DNA of 64,000 nucleotides from Anomaloglossus baeobatrachus (GCF_048569485.1 NC_134361.1:172157383-172221382); one strand, 5' to 3'. Counted from the stretch's first letter, positions 21,600-33,405 are shown. Notes: generated by a model not told the origin, from the letters alone. Numbers and translations: made by a program.

Positions 21600-22405
21600 C
21601 CAGTTATGTATATTAGATTTTATGACAGGGTATTGATCCAGGGAACTAGTCTGATTGCCGGATGTGGAGTCAGGAAGGACATTTTTTCCCCATTGGAACT
21701 TGTTTGCCACATTGGGGTTTTTTGCCTTCCTCTGGATCAACATGTTAGGCTACGGGTTGAACTAGATGGACTTAGGGGCACTTTGCACACTGCGACATCG
21801 CAGGTGCGATGTCGGTGGGGTCAAATTGAAAATGACGCACTTCCGGCATCGCATGCGACATCGCAGTGTGTAAAGGCTGGATGATACGATTAACGAGCGC
21901 AAAAGCGTCGTAATCGTATCATCGGTGCAGCGTCGGCGTAATCCATGATTACGCTGACGCGATGGTCCGATGTTGTTCCTCGCTCCTGCGGCTGCACACA
22001 TCGCTGTGTGTGAAGTCGCAGGAGCGAGGAACGTCTCCTACCGGCCTCACTGCGGCTTCCGTAGGATATGCGGAAGGAAGGAGGTGGGCAGGATGTTTAC
22101 ATCCTGCTCATCTCCGCCCCTCCGCTCTGATTGGCCGCCTGCCGTGTGACATCACAGTGACGCTGCACGACCCGCCCCCTTAACAAGGAGGCGGGTCGCC
22201 GGCCACAGGGACGTCGCACGGCAGGTGAGTGTGTGTGTGAAGCTGGCGTAGCGATAACTTTCGCTACGCCAGCTATCACCACATATCGCTGCTGCGACGG
22301 GGGCGGGCACTATCGCACTCGGCATCGCAGCATCGGGCTGCGATGTCGCAGTGTGCAAAGTGCCCCTTAGAGTCTCCCTTCAACCTTAAAACTATGATAC
22401 TATGA
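21600..22405 (+). mobile_element. Probable non-LTR retroelement 3' end, split by a TIR element
   Basis: Sequence up to 21771 contains 'ggggttttttgccttcctct' and 'gttgaactagatggactta'. After the insertion it continues with GTCTCCCTTCAACCTTAAAA and a short ACTATGATACTATGA tail. I recognise this string as a common 3' segment of a frog interspersed retroelement; the exact family is not certain. The break is exactly the TTA duplication of the inserted element. Confidence 0.5.
21775..22366. mobile_element. Harbinger-like miniature element (GGGGCACTTTGCACACTGCG)
   Basis: 592 bp with near-perfect inverted ends, GGGGCACTTTGCACACTGCG on both sides, flanked by TTA (21772-21774, 22367-22369). A 3-bp TTA/TAA target is characteristic of PIF/Harbinger elements. 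The interior holds CTCCGCCCCTCCGCT (GC box) and ATTGG (CCAAT) at 22112-22134, plus several smaller hairpins such as CGCTACGCCAGC. No transposase. Confidence 0.85.
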
Positions 22406-22462
22406 ACATGCGCACTGCAAAAAAACATGATCGACTGTCAATTCAGTTCCAGTTCCAGCGGC

Positions 22463-22934
22463 TGGAACGATCAGCTGATCGCCCCGGCAGCCGGCTTTTG
22501 TGAACAATCAGCTGATCGCCCGGCGGCCGGCTTCTGTGAACGATCAGCTGATCAGCCAGCGGCCGACTTTTGTGAACTATCAGCTGATTGGCCCACAGCC
22601 GGCTTTTGTGAACAATCAGCTGATCGGCCGGCGGCCGGCTTTTGTGAACAATCAGCTGATCGGCCGGCCGCCAGTTTTTGTGAACAATCAGCTGATCGGC
22701 CGGCGGTCGGCTTTTGTGAACGATCAGCTGATTGGCTGGTGGCCGGCTTTTCTGAACGATCAGCTGATTGGCCCACAGCCGGCTTTTGTGAACAATCAGC
22801 TGATCGGCTGGCAGCCAGCTTTTGTGAAAAATCAGCTGATCATCCGGCGGCCAGCTTTTGTGAACAATCAGCTGATCGGCCGGGGGACAGCTTTTGTGAA
22901 CAATCAGCTGATCGGCTGGCGGCCGTCTTTTGTG
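22463..22934. repeat. 36-bp GC-rich minisatellite (copy 2 of 3), 13 units
   Basis: The unit is AATCAGCTGATCGGCCGGCG followed by GCCGGCTTTTGTGAAC. Thirteen units vary mainly at GGCCGGCGG. It is flanked by 'ggatcgttccgttgcatt' on the right, close to the 'gctttccgttg' that follows the arrays at 13.1 and 61.3 kb. The long mutually repetitive open frames on both strands come from the 36-bp period and are not genes. Confidence 0.9.
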
Positions 22935-23034
22935 AGCCATCAGCCCAAAGTCCTACGGCCGGATCGTTCCGTTGCATTAGTGACACAACTGATTGTGACG
23001 GATGCAAAACAACGCAATTGTAAACTTAGACTTA

Positions 23035-23647
23035 GGCCTCTTTCACACGTCCGTGGAAATCACACACGTTTTTCATGGATGTGTCAAAGGTGCGTATGTG
23101 TCCATGTGTCGTGTTTATGGCACACGTGTGTTCTACGTGTGCTATCCGTGATAACACATGGAGAATGGGAACTTTATGCTCACCTGTCTCTGGTGTTGCT
23201 GTCCGTGGTTTTGATCTACAGTCTCCGGTCCTTCCGACTCCCCGCTGCTGCTGCTTCCGGCCCGCAGTGGAGTGAATATCCAAGAGCATAATGAGCGAGG
23301 GTCGGAAGCGAGTACCAGCAGCGGCAGAGACTGCAGTGCTGGAGAAGGTGAGTATAGAAATTCCTTTTAATTCACAGACGCGTGTGTTTTCTCCAGTGCG
23401 TGTCACACGGATCACATCTGTGCGGTCCGTGTGCTGTCCGTGTGACACCCGTGATGCCAGAGAAAAATGGACATGTCTACGTGTGGCACACGGGCACACG
23501 TATGCTCCACACATACAAACGGTCCATGGCAAAACACGCACGTGAGCGCAGACCCGTTGATTTAATGTGTCTACATGTGCCCGTGTCTCCGGCACGTGAG
23601 GAATCGGACCAAACACGTACCGGAGACACGGATGTGTGAAGGGGGCC
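23035..23647. mobile_element. TIR element, GGCCTCTTTCACACGTCCGTG ends
   Basis: 613 bp flanked by TTA (23032-23034, 23648-23650). Ends are GGCCTCTTTCACACGTCCGT and, complemented from the right, GGCCCCCTTCACACATCCGT. The interior is rich in CACACG/CGTGTG and contains mirrored halves. The 215-residue minus-strand frame is an effect of GC content and palindromy. Harbinger-like target. Confidence 0.75.
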
Positions 23648-23830
23648 TTAGACAACCATTGCGCAAACTCTTCATTCAATCATATAATAACCTACACCAT
23701 TCTATAAAATATTGGGACAGATTTGCTCATCCTCCCTTAGGTTTAGACAGTGGATCATGCTTTCGCTGCATTTCTGGACCCTTTTCTCTAATTTTATACT
23801 ACCTCTTGGATGAATTACTTTGCACCAATT

Positions 23831-24299
23831 GGCTCCTTTCACACATCAGTTTTTTGCCGTCAGTCACAATCTGTTTTCTCGACGGATTGACGGATCTGCT
23901 GCAGATTGTGGCAAAACTGATGCGACGGATCCGACTAACTGGGGGCTAAATAATAATTGGAACATGCTCAGTTTAAAAAAACGGAATCCGTCGCCGGATT
24001 CCATCATTTGACGGATTATGACGGATCCTGCACCCATAGGCTTCCATTCTACCAAACGACGGACGGCGATGGATCCGTTGCTGTCTGTTTTTATGACGTA
24101 CTGTAGACAAAAAACGTTACTTTGTCCATTGTCTCCGTCCAATGGACAAACAAATTTTGACGGATGAAACGTGAGGCCATCCGTCGCTAATACAAGTCGA
24201 TGAGAAAATACGGATCCAGCGGCATCAGTTGCCTGATCCGTTTTTTCAAAATTCAGTGGATTGTGACTGATGGCAAAAAACTGATGTGTGAAAGGGGCC
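23831..24299. mobile_element. TIR element, GGCTCCTTTCACACATCAG ends
   Basis: The left end GGCTCCTTTCACACATCAGT and the complement of the right end GGCCCCTTTCACACATCAGT match. The arms continue with TTTTGCCGTCAGTCACAATC against TTTTGCCATCAGTCACAATC. The interior repeats GACGGAT motifs. The target duplication is not clean (TTG/TTT). No coding capacity. Confidence 0.7.
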
Positions 24300-24343
24300 T
24301 TTGGTGACAAAAGTTTGCAAACATCAGGTGCACGATGGCTCAT

Positions 24344-24760
24344 TTTAAAGTGGTTGTCCACTTCTGATTCAACATGTTTGCCCCAGGTAAAATAATAAAG
24401 ACTATACTAACCTCCCATACCGGCACTATTCTAGCGGTGTCTGGGCTCACGTGGGGATGTGACGTCACATGAGCCCCGCTTCCAATCAGTGCCGACTTCC
24501 TTTTCCCCGCCTTCGGACCAAATGAATTGATCAACAGGAAGTGAATGCAACTGCAGCGCTCACTTCCTGTTGATTGGTCCAAAGGCGGGGAAAAGGAAGT
24601 CGGCACTGATTGGAAGCGGGGCTCGTGTGACGTCGCAACCCCACGTGAGCCCAGACACCGCTGGAACAGTGCTGGTAAGGGAGGTTAGTATAGTCTTTAT
24701 TATTTTACCTGGCATGTTGAATCAGAAGGGGTTGTCCTATTAGTGGACAACCCCTTTAAA
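24344..24760. mobile_element. Foldback element with arms of about 190 bp
   Basis: Left arm 24344-24544 and right arm about 24556-24760 are reverse complements with few differences. They share CTGATTCAACATG, GGTAAAATAATAAAGACTAT, GTGTCTGGGCTCACGTGGGG and TTCCTTTTCCCCGCCTT. Ends are TTTAAAG-GGTTGTCCACT. The spacer is only about 12 bp, so a transcript would form a long hairpin. Confidence 0.8.
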
Positions 24761-25955
24761 CATGTCACTCCTCCTGTAACATTGGTTTAAAAGTAGGTGC
24801 TACAATTTTGGCAAATTTCTTGTGAACCCTCCTCATTAACTATTCAGTCTTAAACTAACTAAAGAGATTCTACCAAGTCAGTTTGACATCAGAACAGGTA
24901 AGTTACGGTTTGAAGTGAAAGGAGACGTAATATAGTGGGAAGGAGGAAAGTACAAATGTCTGTATGTCTCTGTACATACTGAGCAGTAAACAACTAGAGG
25001 TCAACTCTCTGAGAAGTAAAAAAAATCCACCTTATCTCTGGTGCAGTTGTCCCGCTCTACTGAGAAAAGAGTATATATAGCAGCAGCAGGAAGGAGACCA
25101 ATTAATGTTAAAGTGCCTGCCGTCCAGGAATTCCCAGATACATGCATAGGGGAAATACTGGTTCTCCGTAAAGAAAATCTGTTAATTGGTTCTTGCTACC
25201 CCATCTGAGAGCAGTATAATGTGAAGTCAGAGACCCTGATTCCAGCAATGTCACTTACTGGGCTGCTTGATGTAGTTTTCATAAAATCCCAGTTTTATCT
25301 GCTGTAGATATCCCAATTCTCTGAATGCTGTAGATATACCGGTGTATAGACACATGGACATGATATTATGACATGGACAGAGCAATAACCAGCACTTTGA
25401 GCGCCTTGATGGGCAGAACTCTACCGGCATTTCTGTTTTTGTTACTTGATACGACGGTCAGACATGGAGCTTGTTACATAATGGCAGGAAACAGGAGGTG
25501 CTTGGCGTTCATTCCCATTCCTGTCGAGTATTCCTAGGAGAACAGCATTAATCGCATACATCAGCTGATGCTCGTGCTACCAGGGTTTCATAACAAGGTT
25601 TTCCCTTCCCAGACCTTGAAAAAAGAAGTTTCCTTTCACTGGGATTTCCTGCAGAAGATTTAGGATCTGTCAGGGGATTCTAAGCGACCGAATGCAAATG
25701 GCAACTATGTCAGCGCCAGCCTAATGTCATTCAGCAAATGACAGATGTTGGGGTCCAGCGGCTGAGAAGGGGAGAGGGTCAGAACAATCAATTTCAGCCA
25801 CGATATTAATCAAGGTTGCAGCCAAATTACCCTGTGTGCCATATCACCCATAAACGTATAACTGAAGATGGAGGATATGTCCTAAAAGAAAGGGAACATA
25901 GCCCCCATTATTGGAAGAGGCTTGCACAAGTGTGGATTGATGTGTGCGTCTCTTA
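24761..25955. other. No gene; one TIR-element fragment
   Basis: About 25168-25320 is a partial copy of the family at 17931-18346 (CTACCCCATCTGAGAGCAG, then TCACTTACTGGGCTGCTTGA). The rest is unassigned. Confidence 0.4.
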
Positions 25956-26527
25956 GGCGAGCTTTGCACACTACGACATCGCAGGTGCGATGTCGGTGGG
26001 GTCAAATTGAAAATGACGCACATCCGGCATCGCATGTGACATTGTAGTGTGTAAAGCCTAGATGATACGATTAACGAGCGCAAAAGCGCCGTAATCGTAT
26101 CATCGGTGCAGCGTCGGCGTAATCCATAATTCCGCTGACGCGACGGTCCGATGTTGTTCCTCGCTCCTGCGGCAGCACACATCGCTGTATGTGAAGTCGC
26201 AGGAGCGAGGAACATCTCCTACCGGTGTCACCGCGGCTTCCGTAGGATATGCGGAAGGAAGGAGGTGGGAGGGATGTTTACATCCTGCTCATCTCCGCCC
26301 CTCCGCTCCTATTGGCCGTCTGCCGTGTGACGTCGCAGTGACGCCGCACGACCCGCCCCCTTAATAAGAGCGACGGTCGCAGGGCAGGTGAGTGCATGTG
26401 AAGCCGGCGTAGCGATAATTTTCGCTACGCCAGCTTTCACAAGATATTGTACCTGCGACGGGGGCGGGGACTATCGCGTGCGACATCGCAGCATCGGCTT
26501 GCGATGTCGCAACGTGCAAAGCCCGCC
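25956..26527. mobile_element. Harbinger-like miniature element (sister of 21775-22366)
   Basis: 572 bp with TTA on both sides (25953-25955, 26528-26530). Ends are GGCGAGCTTTGCACACTACG and GGCGGGCTTTGCACGTTGCG. The interior is closely similar to the copy at 21775, including 'gatacgattaacgagcgcaa' and the CTCCGCCCCTCCGCT/ATTGG core near 26293-26315. Confidence 0.85.
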
Positions 26528-26660
26528 TTATACCCATTTACACTGAACCCAACTGGATCTGTACATGTTCTACATAGGGAGAGAAGAGTAAACTGATGTC
26601 AGACTCCTCTGGTGGCCAATTATTTCCAGGAAGAACAAAATGTTCTCGTACCATACAACC

Positions 26661-27023
26661 TTAGAGGGAATATGTCAACAGATTTTGCTACCTCATCTGA
26701 GAAGAGCATGATGTAGGCAAAGAGATTCTAAATCCAATGATGTATCACTTAGGTTACTGGGTGCAGCCCTTCTGACACAACCAAAGTTTTTAGATTTAGC
26801 AATGCAGCAGAGCTGAGAAAGCTGTCCACCCACATCAAGCTCTCTATATTCAATGTCTATAGTCAGTGAGTTGCTAATCCCTAGCTGACCTAGTCTGGAA
26901 GTGATAATCTCCTGAAGCTAAAACTTCAGAGATTCAGAAGCGTCTCTGAAATCTCTGTGTTAACCCCTACAGCATGCTGTTTTCAGATTACATAGCAAAA
27001 AACTGCTGACAGACTCCCTTTAA
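26661..27023. mobile_element. TIR miniature element, GTCAGCAG family (copy 2)
   Basis: Starts TTAGAGGGAATATGTCAACA; the complement of the end is TTAAAGGGAGTCTGTCAGCA. The interior has CTACCTCATCTGAGAAGAGC and 'gatgtatcac', shared with the copies at 37878 and 53020. Confidence 0.7.
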
Positions 27024-27838
27024 GTGCTCTGTGCCACCCAGAGCACTTAACGTCTCATTTCCAGATGAATGAAAATACTAATCTCTAGAAAATGCCGCAA
27101 CAGATAGAGGATAAAAAAGGTGTTGATGTATTTACAGTTCAAAGACCCATATATGCAGTTTGGGGGCCTTGAACTTACTGACAAATTCCCTTCCATTTTT
27201 TAAATTTCAAAATAAAGCACATACACAAATTTTCATTATTTTTGCAAACTAGTTTTTTAGAAAAAAGAAGAGATAGGAGTCTGACTAACGTCCTAAAATA
27301 TCTTTATGGGACTTAGTTTTCTGCTTCAGAATTACAAATCCTCTGCATAGATATAGATTTTATATATAACATTCTGGCTGCCATTGGCCACCACTAGGGG
27401 GAGCATACAAGTTTACTATAAGTTTTATTATGCAGTTCACTGTATACATTTATGCCATCAGCTCCTTAGCGCTTCTTATAAAGTGAATTAATTCTTTGGC
27501 TTCTGTATTGGTAGAGCAGTAGCCCTATAGAAATTAAGATCCACAAATAACTCAGTGCAGAATTATAAACTAATTTACACTGAGTGGTCAGACATCCACT
27601 TTGAAGATTATATGTTTTGATTAAGTTGTTTCACAATGGAAAGTGATTGCTGAGGGCTAGTTACATATGTGTCACCATGATCTAATGATAGCTTCCTCTG
27701 CTGATGACTGGGAATATGTAATTCGACTGGATCCGTACAGAACATTCCTCTCCAAGCTAGTGGAGTAAACAGAGCATGTGAAACGGTATTTATTTTAAAC
27801 CCTTTTAACTTCTGTATGCTTCCAATGAGCCCAGGAGT
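27024..27838. other. No gene seen
   Basis: AT-rich, unassigned. The minus-strand frame at 27608-27859 has no domain. Confidence 0.35.
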
Positions 27839-28233
27839 ATTAAAACACCATTCCAACATGGACGCCCCCCCTGCTGGAGTGGAGCTTTAAATATAAGCCC
27901 CCTGCCTCCTGTCATATACTCACCTTTTGGCATCTTCACCTTTCCTGCAGCACCATCTTATGACAGTAACTTCTGACTGGCCAGAAGTCAGAGGTTACGT
28001 CACAAGCTCCCACTGCAAGTCTATGAGAGCCAGAACGAGTGCAGAAAGAGGCTCCCATAGACTTGTACTGAATTGTGAATTCTGGCTGCTCCATGAAACA
28101 CTAAAGCTGCCAGCAGGTCATAAATCGCCGGAGACCGACAGGAGTGGCAGCGATAGAAGATGAAGCCACCGGAAGGCAAGTATAACACTGAGAGCTTAGA
28201 TTTAAAGCACTACTCCAGAACTTGGGCTTTAAG
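27839..28233. mobile_element. Interspersed repeat with 'aaagcactactccag' ends
   Basis: The right end TTTAAAGCACTACTCCAG is matched in complement near the left end by CTGGAGTGGAGCTTTAAATA at about 27873. A second diverged copy (AAAACACCATTCCAACATGG) sits at the very left. The interior contains 'cagaagtcagaggttacgtc'. No coding capacity; probably a non-autonomous DNA element. Confidence 0.45.
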
Positions 28234-28296
28234 CAAAGTAGTCTATCTTCTACTATTTGAGAGCCCAACTAGGAATCATTAGTGGCTCCAGTTCTT

Positions 28297-30150
28297 TTAA
28301 AAGACATTCCTGTGGGTAAAACCTTTGTCCCTACTGCTTGGAAGAGGAGAATTCTGTCCTAGACGGACTAGTCTAAGCTGGCCGGCATTATGGGCATACA
28401 CAAGTGAATTGAGCCGACTTCTAGTCGCTTCTGGTGGTCTTCGCTGATTAAGGATGTTCAGGACTTTGTATCTGCTTCTCCCCAGTGCACCAGGAATAAG
28501 TCCTTCTGGGACAAGCCTGCTGGTCTTCTTCAACCTCTTCCAGTTCCTTCTGCCCCCGGCAGCACATAGAAATGGATTTCATCACAGATTTATCTCTATT
28601 GGAGGGTTGCAACACCATTTGAGTTGTGGTGGATCGGTTTTCCAAAATGGCTCACTTCATTCCCTCCACTACTAAACTCGCTATGCAGTTCTTTCAACAC
28701 GTGTTTCATCTCCATGGTCTTCCTCTCCACATTGTATCAGATCGTGGGGTCGAGTTCACTTCTACATTCTAGGGAGCTGTTTGCAAATTGCTGAATATCC
28801 AGTTGGATTTTTTTCTCCATGTATCATCCTCAGACCAAAGGGCAAGTGGAACGGGGTAATCAGGTTCTCAATGCCTACCTTCGCCATTTGATCTCTGACC
28901 GTCAGGATGACTGGATATACCTACTCCCCTGGGTGGAGTAATCCTCTAACAATCACACTGGGGAGTTTTCTTCATGGTATACTCCCAGCATTCCCAAGTG
29001 CGCTCTTGTTTGTCTCTTTGCTCCGGGGTACCAGCAGCTGATTCCTCACTCGGTGACTTCTTCCAGATCTGGCAGCAGACACAGCCCTCTATCCGTGTCT
29101 TGGATGAAGGTTCATGTAGACAAAAGGAGAGGTTCATTACCCTAGTATTACCCTGGAGATAAAGTCTGGCTGTCATCTTGAAATATTCCTAAAAATCTCC
29201 AGATCCCTAGTTCCTTTCACGTTTCACATCCTAAACAAGTGGATCGGAGTCGCTTCTTGAAGCCATACTACCCGTGATACCTCTGGTTCTGAGGGTCTTT
29301 TAGATGTCTTCGAGGTTAGCGAAATCCAGAATTCTAGCAAGGCTCAGGGGAGGACTTCTATTTGTTAGACAGGAAGGGCTTTGGACCTGATATGAGAACC
29401 TTAGAGCCGGCAGAAAACATCCTTGTCCCTGTTATCTTGGAAAGGTTTCTCTGTCAGACTGGCCAAGTAAGAGAGTGGTGTAAGGGGTAATGTACATGTA
29501 TCCCTAGCGTCGTGCTACTTACTACATTCGCTACTTCTCCCCTTTCCATATCAGGCCACTGCTCTGAGTCCTCATGCAGCTTTCCCACTATGTTGCATAT
29601 CCCTGCTATCTCCACCTGGTTATAGGGAGGCGTAGACAGTTCCTGCAGAAATTTATCCCAGCTGTGTCCTCTAGGATTTAACTTCACCAACCTATCCACA
29701 ACAACATGGGATTTATCAACTAGCTCCTCCCACCACTCCTTGCCTGATCTTGGTTCTTGTTCAGTTTCAAGTTTCCTGTAAGGTGCTTCTAGTATTCTCT
29801 CTCCTTTTTTCTGACCCAGCTAGTGCTCTTGTTTCTCCCATCCTCTCTGCTACTGATTTTGACTATGTATTTTGAAACTGTGCTGCTTGCCTTGACCTTG
29901 GATTGTCTGACCACGTCTCTGCCTGTGCCCTCTGTAACTTGTACACTTGCCTTGATCAAGATCTGCTACTGCAGTTCCAGGGACTGCCCTGGAGTGGTAC
30001 CTGGCAATTACCTGAGTCCCAGTCTATCCTCACCATCAGAGGCTCAAATGAACACCAGGTTATTGTTTTGTGGCTCCCTTCAGGGTGAGCCCAGCCAGTG
30101 GCGCAGTAGGGTCACACCAACCAGCGTCACACTGTGCACCTAATGATCTA
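28297..30150 (+). mobile_element. Decayed Ty3/gypsy LTR retrotransposon, 3' part of pol and downstream region
   Basis: The part around 28550-28960 reads as the integrase core of a gypsy Pol (segments such as [42 protein letters not shown]). This is followed by an integrase C-terminal and chromodomain-like region to about 29460, so a chromovirus-like member is likely. From about 29480 to 30150 the sequence looks like the untranslated and LTR region typical of frog gypsy elements. It is a fossil with many breaks, 5'-truncated, and old judging by the decay. Neither a 5' LTR nor a target duplication was found. Confidence 0.75.
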
Positions 30151-30342
30151 AGTTTCAAGCTACACAGTCATTAGAATCTGCTTTTCCCTGTACATGAATA
30201 TGTTAAACTGTAGGGAGAGGCATAAGCAAATCTATGATCTATTGCCAGATCTGATAATTACATATTATCTATAAGTGAAAAATTAATTGCACCTTCTATA
30301 TTAAGGCACCAGTCAGTTGTACTGACTTCTGTGTGGCCTTTA

Positions 30343-30920
30343 TAAAGGCGGCGTCACACGGTACGATCTATTGTGCGATCGCACAAGCGATTGTGCCCGC
30401 CCCCGTCGTTTGTGCGTCACGGGCAATTAGTTCCCCATGTCGCACAAAGTCATTAACCCCCTGTCACACGTACTTACCTCCCGGATGACGTCGCTGTGGG
30501 CGGCGAACATCCTCTTCCTGAAGGGGGAGGAACGTTCGGCGTCACAGCGACGTCACACAGCGGCCGGCCAATAGAAGCGGAGGGGCAGAGATGAGCGGGA
30601 CGTAACATCCCGCCCACCTCCTTCCTTCCGCATTGCCGGTGGACGCAGGTAAGCTGTGGTCGTTGTTCCCGGGGAGTCACACGTAGCGATGTGTGCTGCC
30701 TCGGGAACGATGAACAACCGGAGCACAGAAGGAGGAACGACATTTTGAAAATGAACGGCGTGTCAATGAGCAACGATAAGGTGAGTATTTTTGCTCGCTC
30801 ACAGTCGTTAGCAGCTGTCACACCCTACGACATCTCTAAATGATGCCGGATGTGCGTCACGGAATCCGTGACCCCGCCGACATATCGTTAGATATATCGT
30901 AGCGTGTGACGGGGCCTTTA
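30343..30920. mobile_element. TIR miniature element, AAAGGCGGCGTCACACGGTACGAT type
   Basis: The left end TAAAGGCGGCGTCACACGGT and the complemented right end TAAAGGCCCCGTCACACGCT match. The interior contains the same CCAAT/GC-box core as the Harbinger-like copies, here inverted (CCAATAGAAGCGGAGGGGCA near 30568-30590). It is therefore part of the same broad superfamily with diverged ends. The minus-strand frame 30474-30821 is not a gene. Confidence 0.75.
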
Positions 30921-31238
30921 GACACTAAGCTGTATTATATTTGTATATGCAAATAGGAGGGCAACTTTTTGTGGGTGATCCCATTGTGTGACACATTTTT
31001 TTTCTCTTTTACATAAAATATTACAATAATAAAACAGTTAAATAATAAGGTATAGATTGCTTAATGTCATATTTGCATATAAGTACATGGAATGGGCCAT
31101 GTAACGGCAGAAATGCAGCGCTGCAATCCCCAACCGTGTTATTGCTCCGATCACTAAGTCACGACTCAGCTATACATACAGGGAACTGAAGTGAATAAAC
31201 CTGTAATTTTCTTTTCTTCACTAAGTACAGTATAAAAC
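30921..31238. other. No gene seen
   Basis: AT-rich, unassigned. Confidence 0.35.
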
Positions 31239-31390
31239 ACGTATATTTGTTCTGCTGTGAAGACTGTGTGTGTTCGCAGGAGTCTCTGCCTCTTGTTATT
31301 CTTCTACCGTTTTTCCTTAGTCATTCCTTCTATATAGAACATTTGACTCACAATGTCCTTGCTAGTCGATATGTTTCTATGTCATATGTA
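31239..31390. repeat. Left arm of an inverted repeat around a Tc1-like element
   Basis: TATATTTGTTCTGCTGTGAA and the following 150 bases are matched in reverse complement by 33253-33405, at roughly 85 percent by eye. The two arms adjoin the terminal repeats of the Tc1-like element at 31391-33252. Confidence 0.8.
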
Positions 31391-31588
31391 CAGTACATCA
31401 CAAAAGTGAGTACACCCCTCAAATGTTTGTAAATATTTCATTTTATATCTTTTCATGGGCCAACACCAAAGATACAATCTAAATTAATCAGTGTACAGCT
31501 TGTATAACAGTGTAAATTTGGTGCCCTCTAAATAACTAAGGCCTAAAGCCCATTTTCTGAAAAGAGGAAATCTTGCTCTGTTTCAGTA

Positions 31589-32474
31589 CAGTGAAGGAAA
31601 TAATTATTTGATCCCTTGCTGATCAAGGGATCAAAATGAAGTTTGCCAATGATGATTCTCAAAGTGATTTGGAGAAGGTGCTGTGGTCAGATGAAACAAA
31701 AATTGAGCTCTTTGGCCTTAACTCAACTTGTCGTGTTTGGAAGAAGAGAAATGCTGCTTATGACCCAAAGAACACCTTCCCCACTGTCAAGCATGGCGGT
31801 GGAAACATTATGTGTTTGGGGGTGTTTCTCTGCTAAAGACACAGGACTACTTCACTGCAACAATGGGACAATGGATGGAGCCATGTACTATTAAAATCCT
31901 GAGTGACAACCTCCTTCCCTCCGCCAGGACATTAAAAATGGGTTGTGGCGGGGTCTCCCAGCACAACAATGACCCAAAATATACAGCCAAGGCAACAAAG
32001 GAGTGGCTCAAAAAGAAGCACATTAAGGTCATGGAGTGGCCTAGCCAGTCTCCAGACCTTAATCCCATAGAAAACGTATGGAGGGAGCTGAATCTCCGAG
32101 TTGCCAAGCGACAGCCTCAAAATCTTAATGATTTAAAGAGGATCTGCAAAGAGAAGTGGACCAAAATTCCTCCGGACATGTGCGCAAACCTCATCATCAA
32201 CTATAAAAAATGTCTGACTGTTGTGCTTGTCAATAAGGGTTTTGCCACCAAGTATTAAGTCTTGTTTGCTAAAGGGATCAATTACTTATTTTTGTCTGCA
32301 AAAGGCAAATATATTAATATAATTTATACAATGTGATTTTCTGGATTTTATTTTGTATATGCTATCTCTCACTGTTAAAATTAACCTACCCCTAAAATTA
32401 TAGACTGTTTATGTCTTTGTCAGTGGACAAACTTACAAAATCAGCAAGCGATAAAATAATTATTTCCTTCACTG
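31589..32474 (+). mobile_element. Internally deleted Tc1-like transposon nested in another
   Basis: 886 bp with ends CAGTGAAGGAAATAATTATT on both sides and TA duplicated (31587-31588, 32475-32476). The left terminal repeat is followed almost at once by the middle of the transposase, so the N-terminal DNA-binding half has been deleted. Its family is distinct from its host element and from the one at 8277. Confidence 0.9.
31636..32258 (+). pseudogene. Tc1-like transposase, catalytic part only
   Basis: Reads from KFANDDSQSDLEKVLWSDET through HGGGNIM and on to [10 protein letters not shown]...NKGFATKY, the usual end of Tc1 transposases. The frame changes more than once between about 31800 and 31950. 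The first catalytic Asp (LWSDETK) and the Glu ([12 protein letters not shown]) are present. The second is replaced: NNDPKYTA stands where DNDPKHTA is expected. With the DNA-binding half deleted it cannot work. Confidence 0.85.
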
Positions 32475-33252
32475 TATGTTACAATACATGTTGGCTTTCA
32501 TGGTTCCCTCAATGAACTGTAGCTCCCCACAGCTGGCTGCAGTCATGCAGCACCAAACCATGACACCACCATGCTTGACTATATTCAGGACACACTTGTC
32601 TTTGTACTGCTCACCTGGTTGCTGTAACAAACGCTTGACCCCATCTGAGCCAAATAAGTTTATTTTGGTCTCAACAGACAAGACATAGTAGTTTCAGTAA
32701 TCCATGTCCTTAGTCTGCCTGTCTTCAGCAGACAGTTTGTGGGCCTTCTTGTGCATCAACTTTAGAAGAGGCTTCCTTCTGGGGCAACAGCCATGCAGAC
32801 TAATGTACTGCATATGGTTTGACAGGCTGACCCCTCACCCCTGTAACCTCTGCAGGAATACTGGCAGCACTCATCCGTCGATTTTGAAAAGACAACCTCT
32901 AGATATGATGCCAAGAACATGCACTTAACTTCTTTGGTTGAACATGGCGAGGCCTGTTCTTAGTGGAACCTGTCTTGTTAAACCACTGTATGGTCTTGGC
33001 CACTGTGCTACAGCTCAGTTTCAGAAAGGTGGCAATCTTCTTATAGTCTAAGCCATCTTTATGTACAGCAACAATTCTTTTTTTCTGTGTTGAGTTATTT
33101 ACAGGACACATCAAATGTATTCTGTTATACAACCTGTACACTGACTACTTTACATTATATCAAGGTGTCAGATCTTCAGTGTTGTCCCATGAAGAGATAC
33201 GATAAAATGTTTACAAAAATGTGAGGTGTGTGCTCACTTTTGTGATATACTG

Positions 33253-33405
33253 TGCATATTCCATAGAAACATATAGACTGATAAGTACATTGTGAGTCAA
33301 GTGTTCTCTACAGAAGGAATGACTAAGGGAAAAAGGCAGAAGAATAACAAGAAGCAGAGAATCCTGCGAACACACACAGTCTTCACAGCAGAACAAATAT
33401 ACATG
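33253..33405. repeat. Right arm of the inverted repeat around the Tc1-like element
   Basis: Reverse complement of 31239-31390, directly abutting the right terminal repeat of the Tc1-like element. Confidence 0.8.

Larger units (their letters stand above)
31391..33252 (-). mobile_element. Tc1-like transposon remnant with another Tc1-like element inside
   Basis: Ends read CAGTACATCACAAAAGTGAG (left) and, complemented, CAGTATATCACAAAAGTGAG (right). TA precedes the left end; the right duplication is altered to TG. Minus-strand transposase traces are an N-terminal DNA-binding part at about 32905-33110 (KRIVAVHKDGLDYKKIAT...) and a stretch at about 32475-32690 (ETKINLFGSDG, VKHGGVMVWCCM). The catalytic C-terminus is missing: beyond the nested element (31589-32474) only the 3' terminal region remains. 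A full relative of the family is at 35696-37302. Dead. Confidence 0.85.

Noticed and set aside
22443-23291. Long repetitive open frames on both strands (up to 263 residues)
   Set aside because: They come from a 36-bp minisatellite whose length is a multiple of three; no domain, no splice or promoter support.
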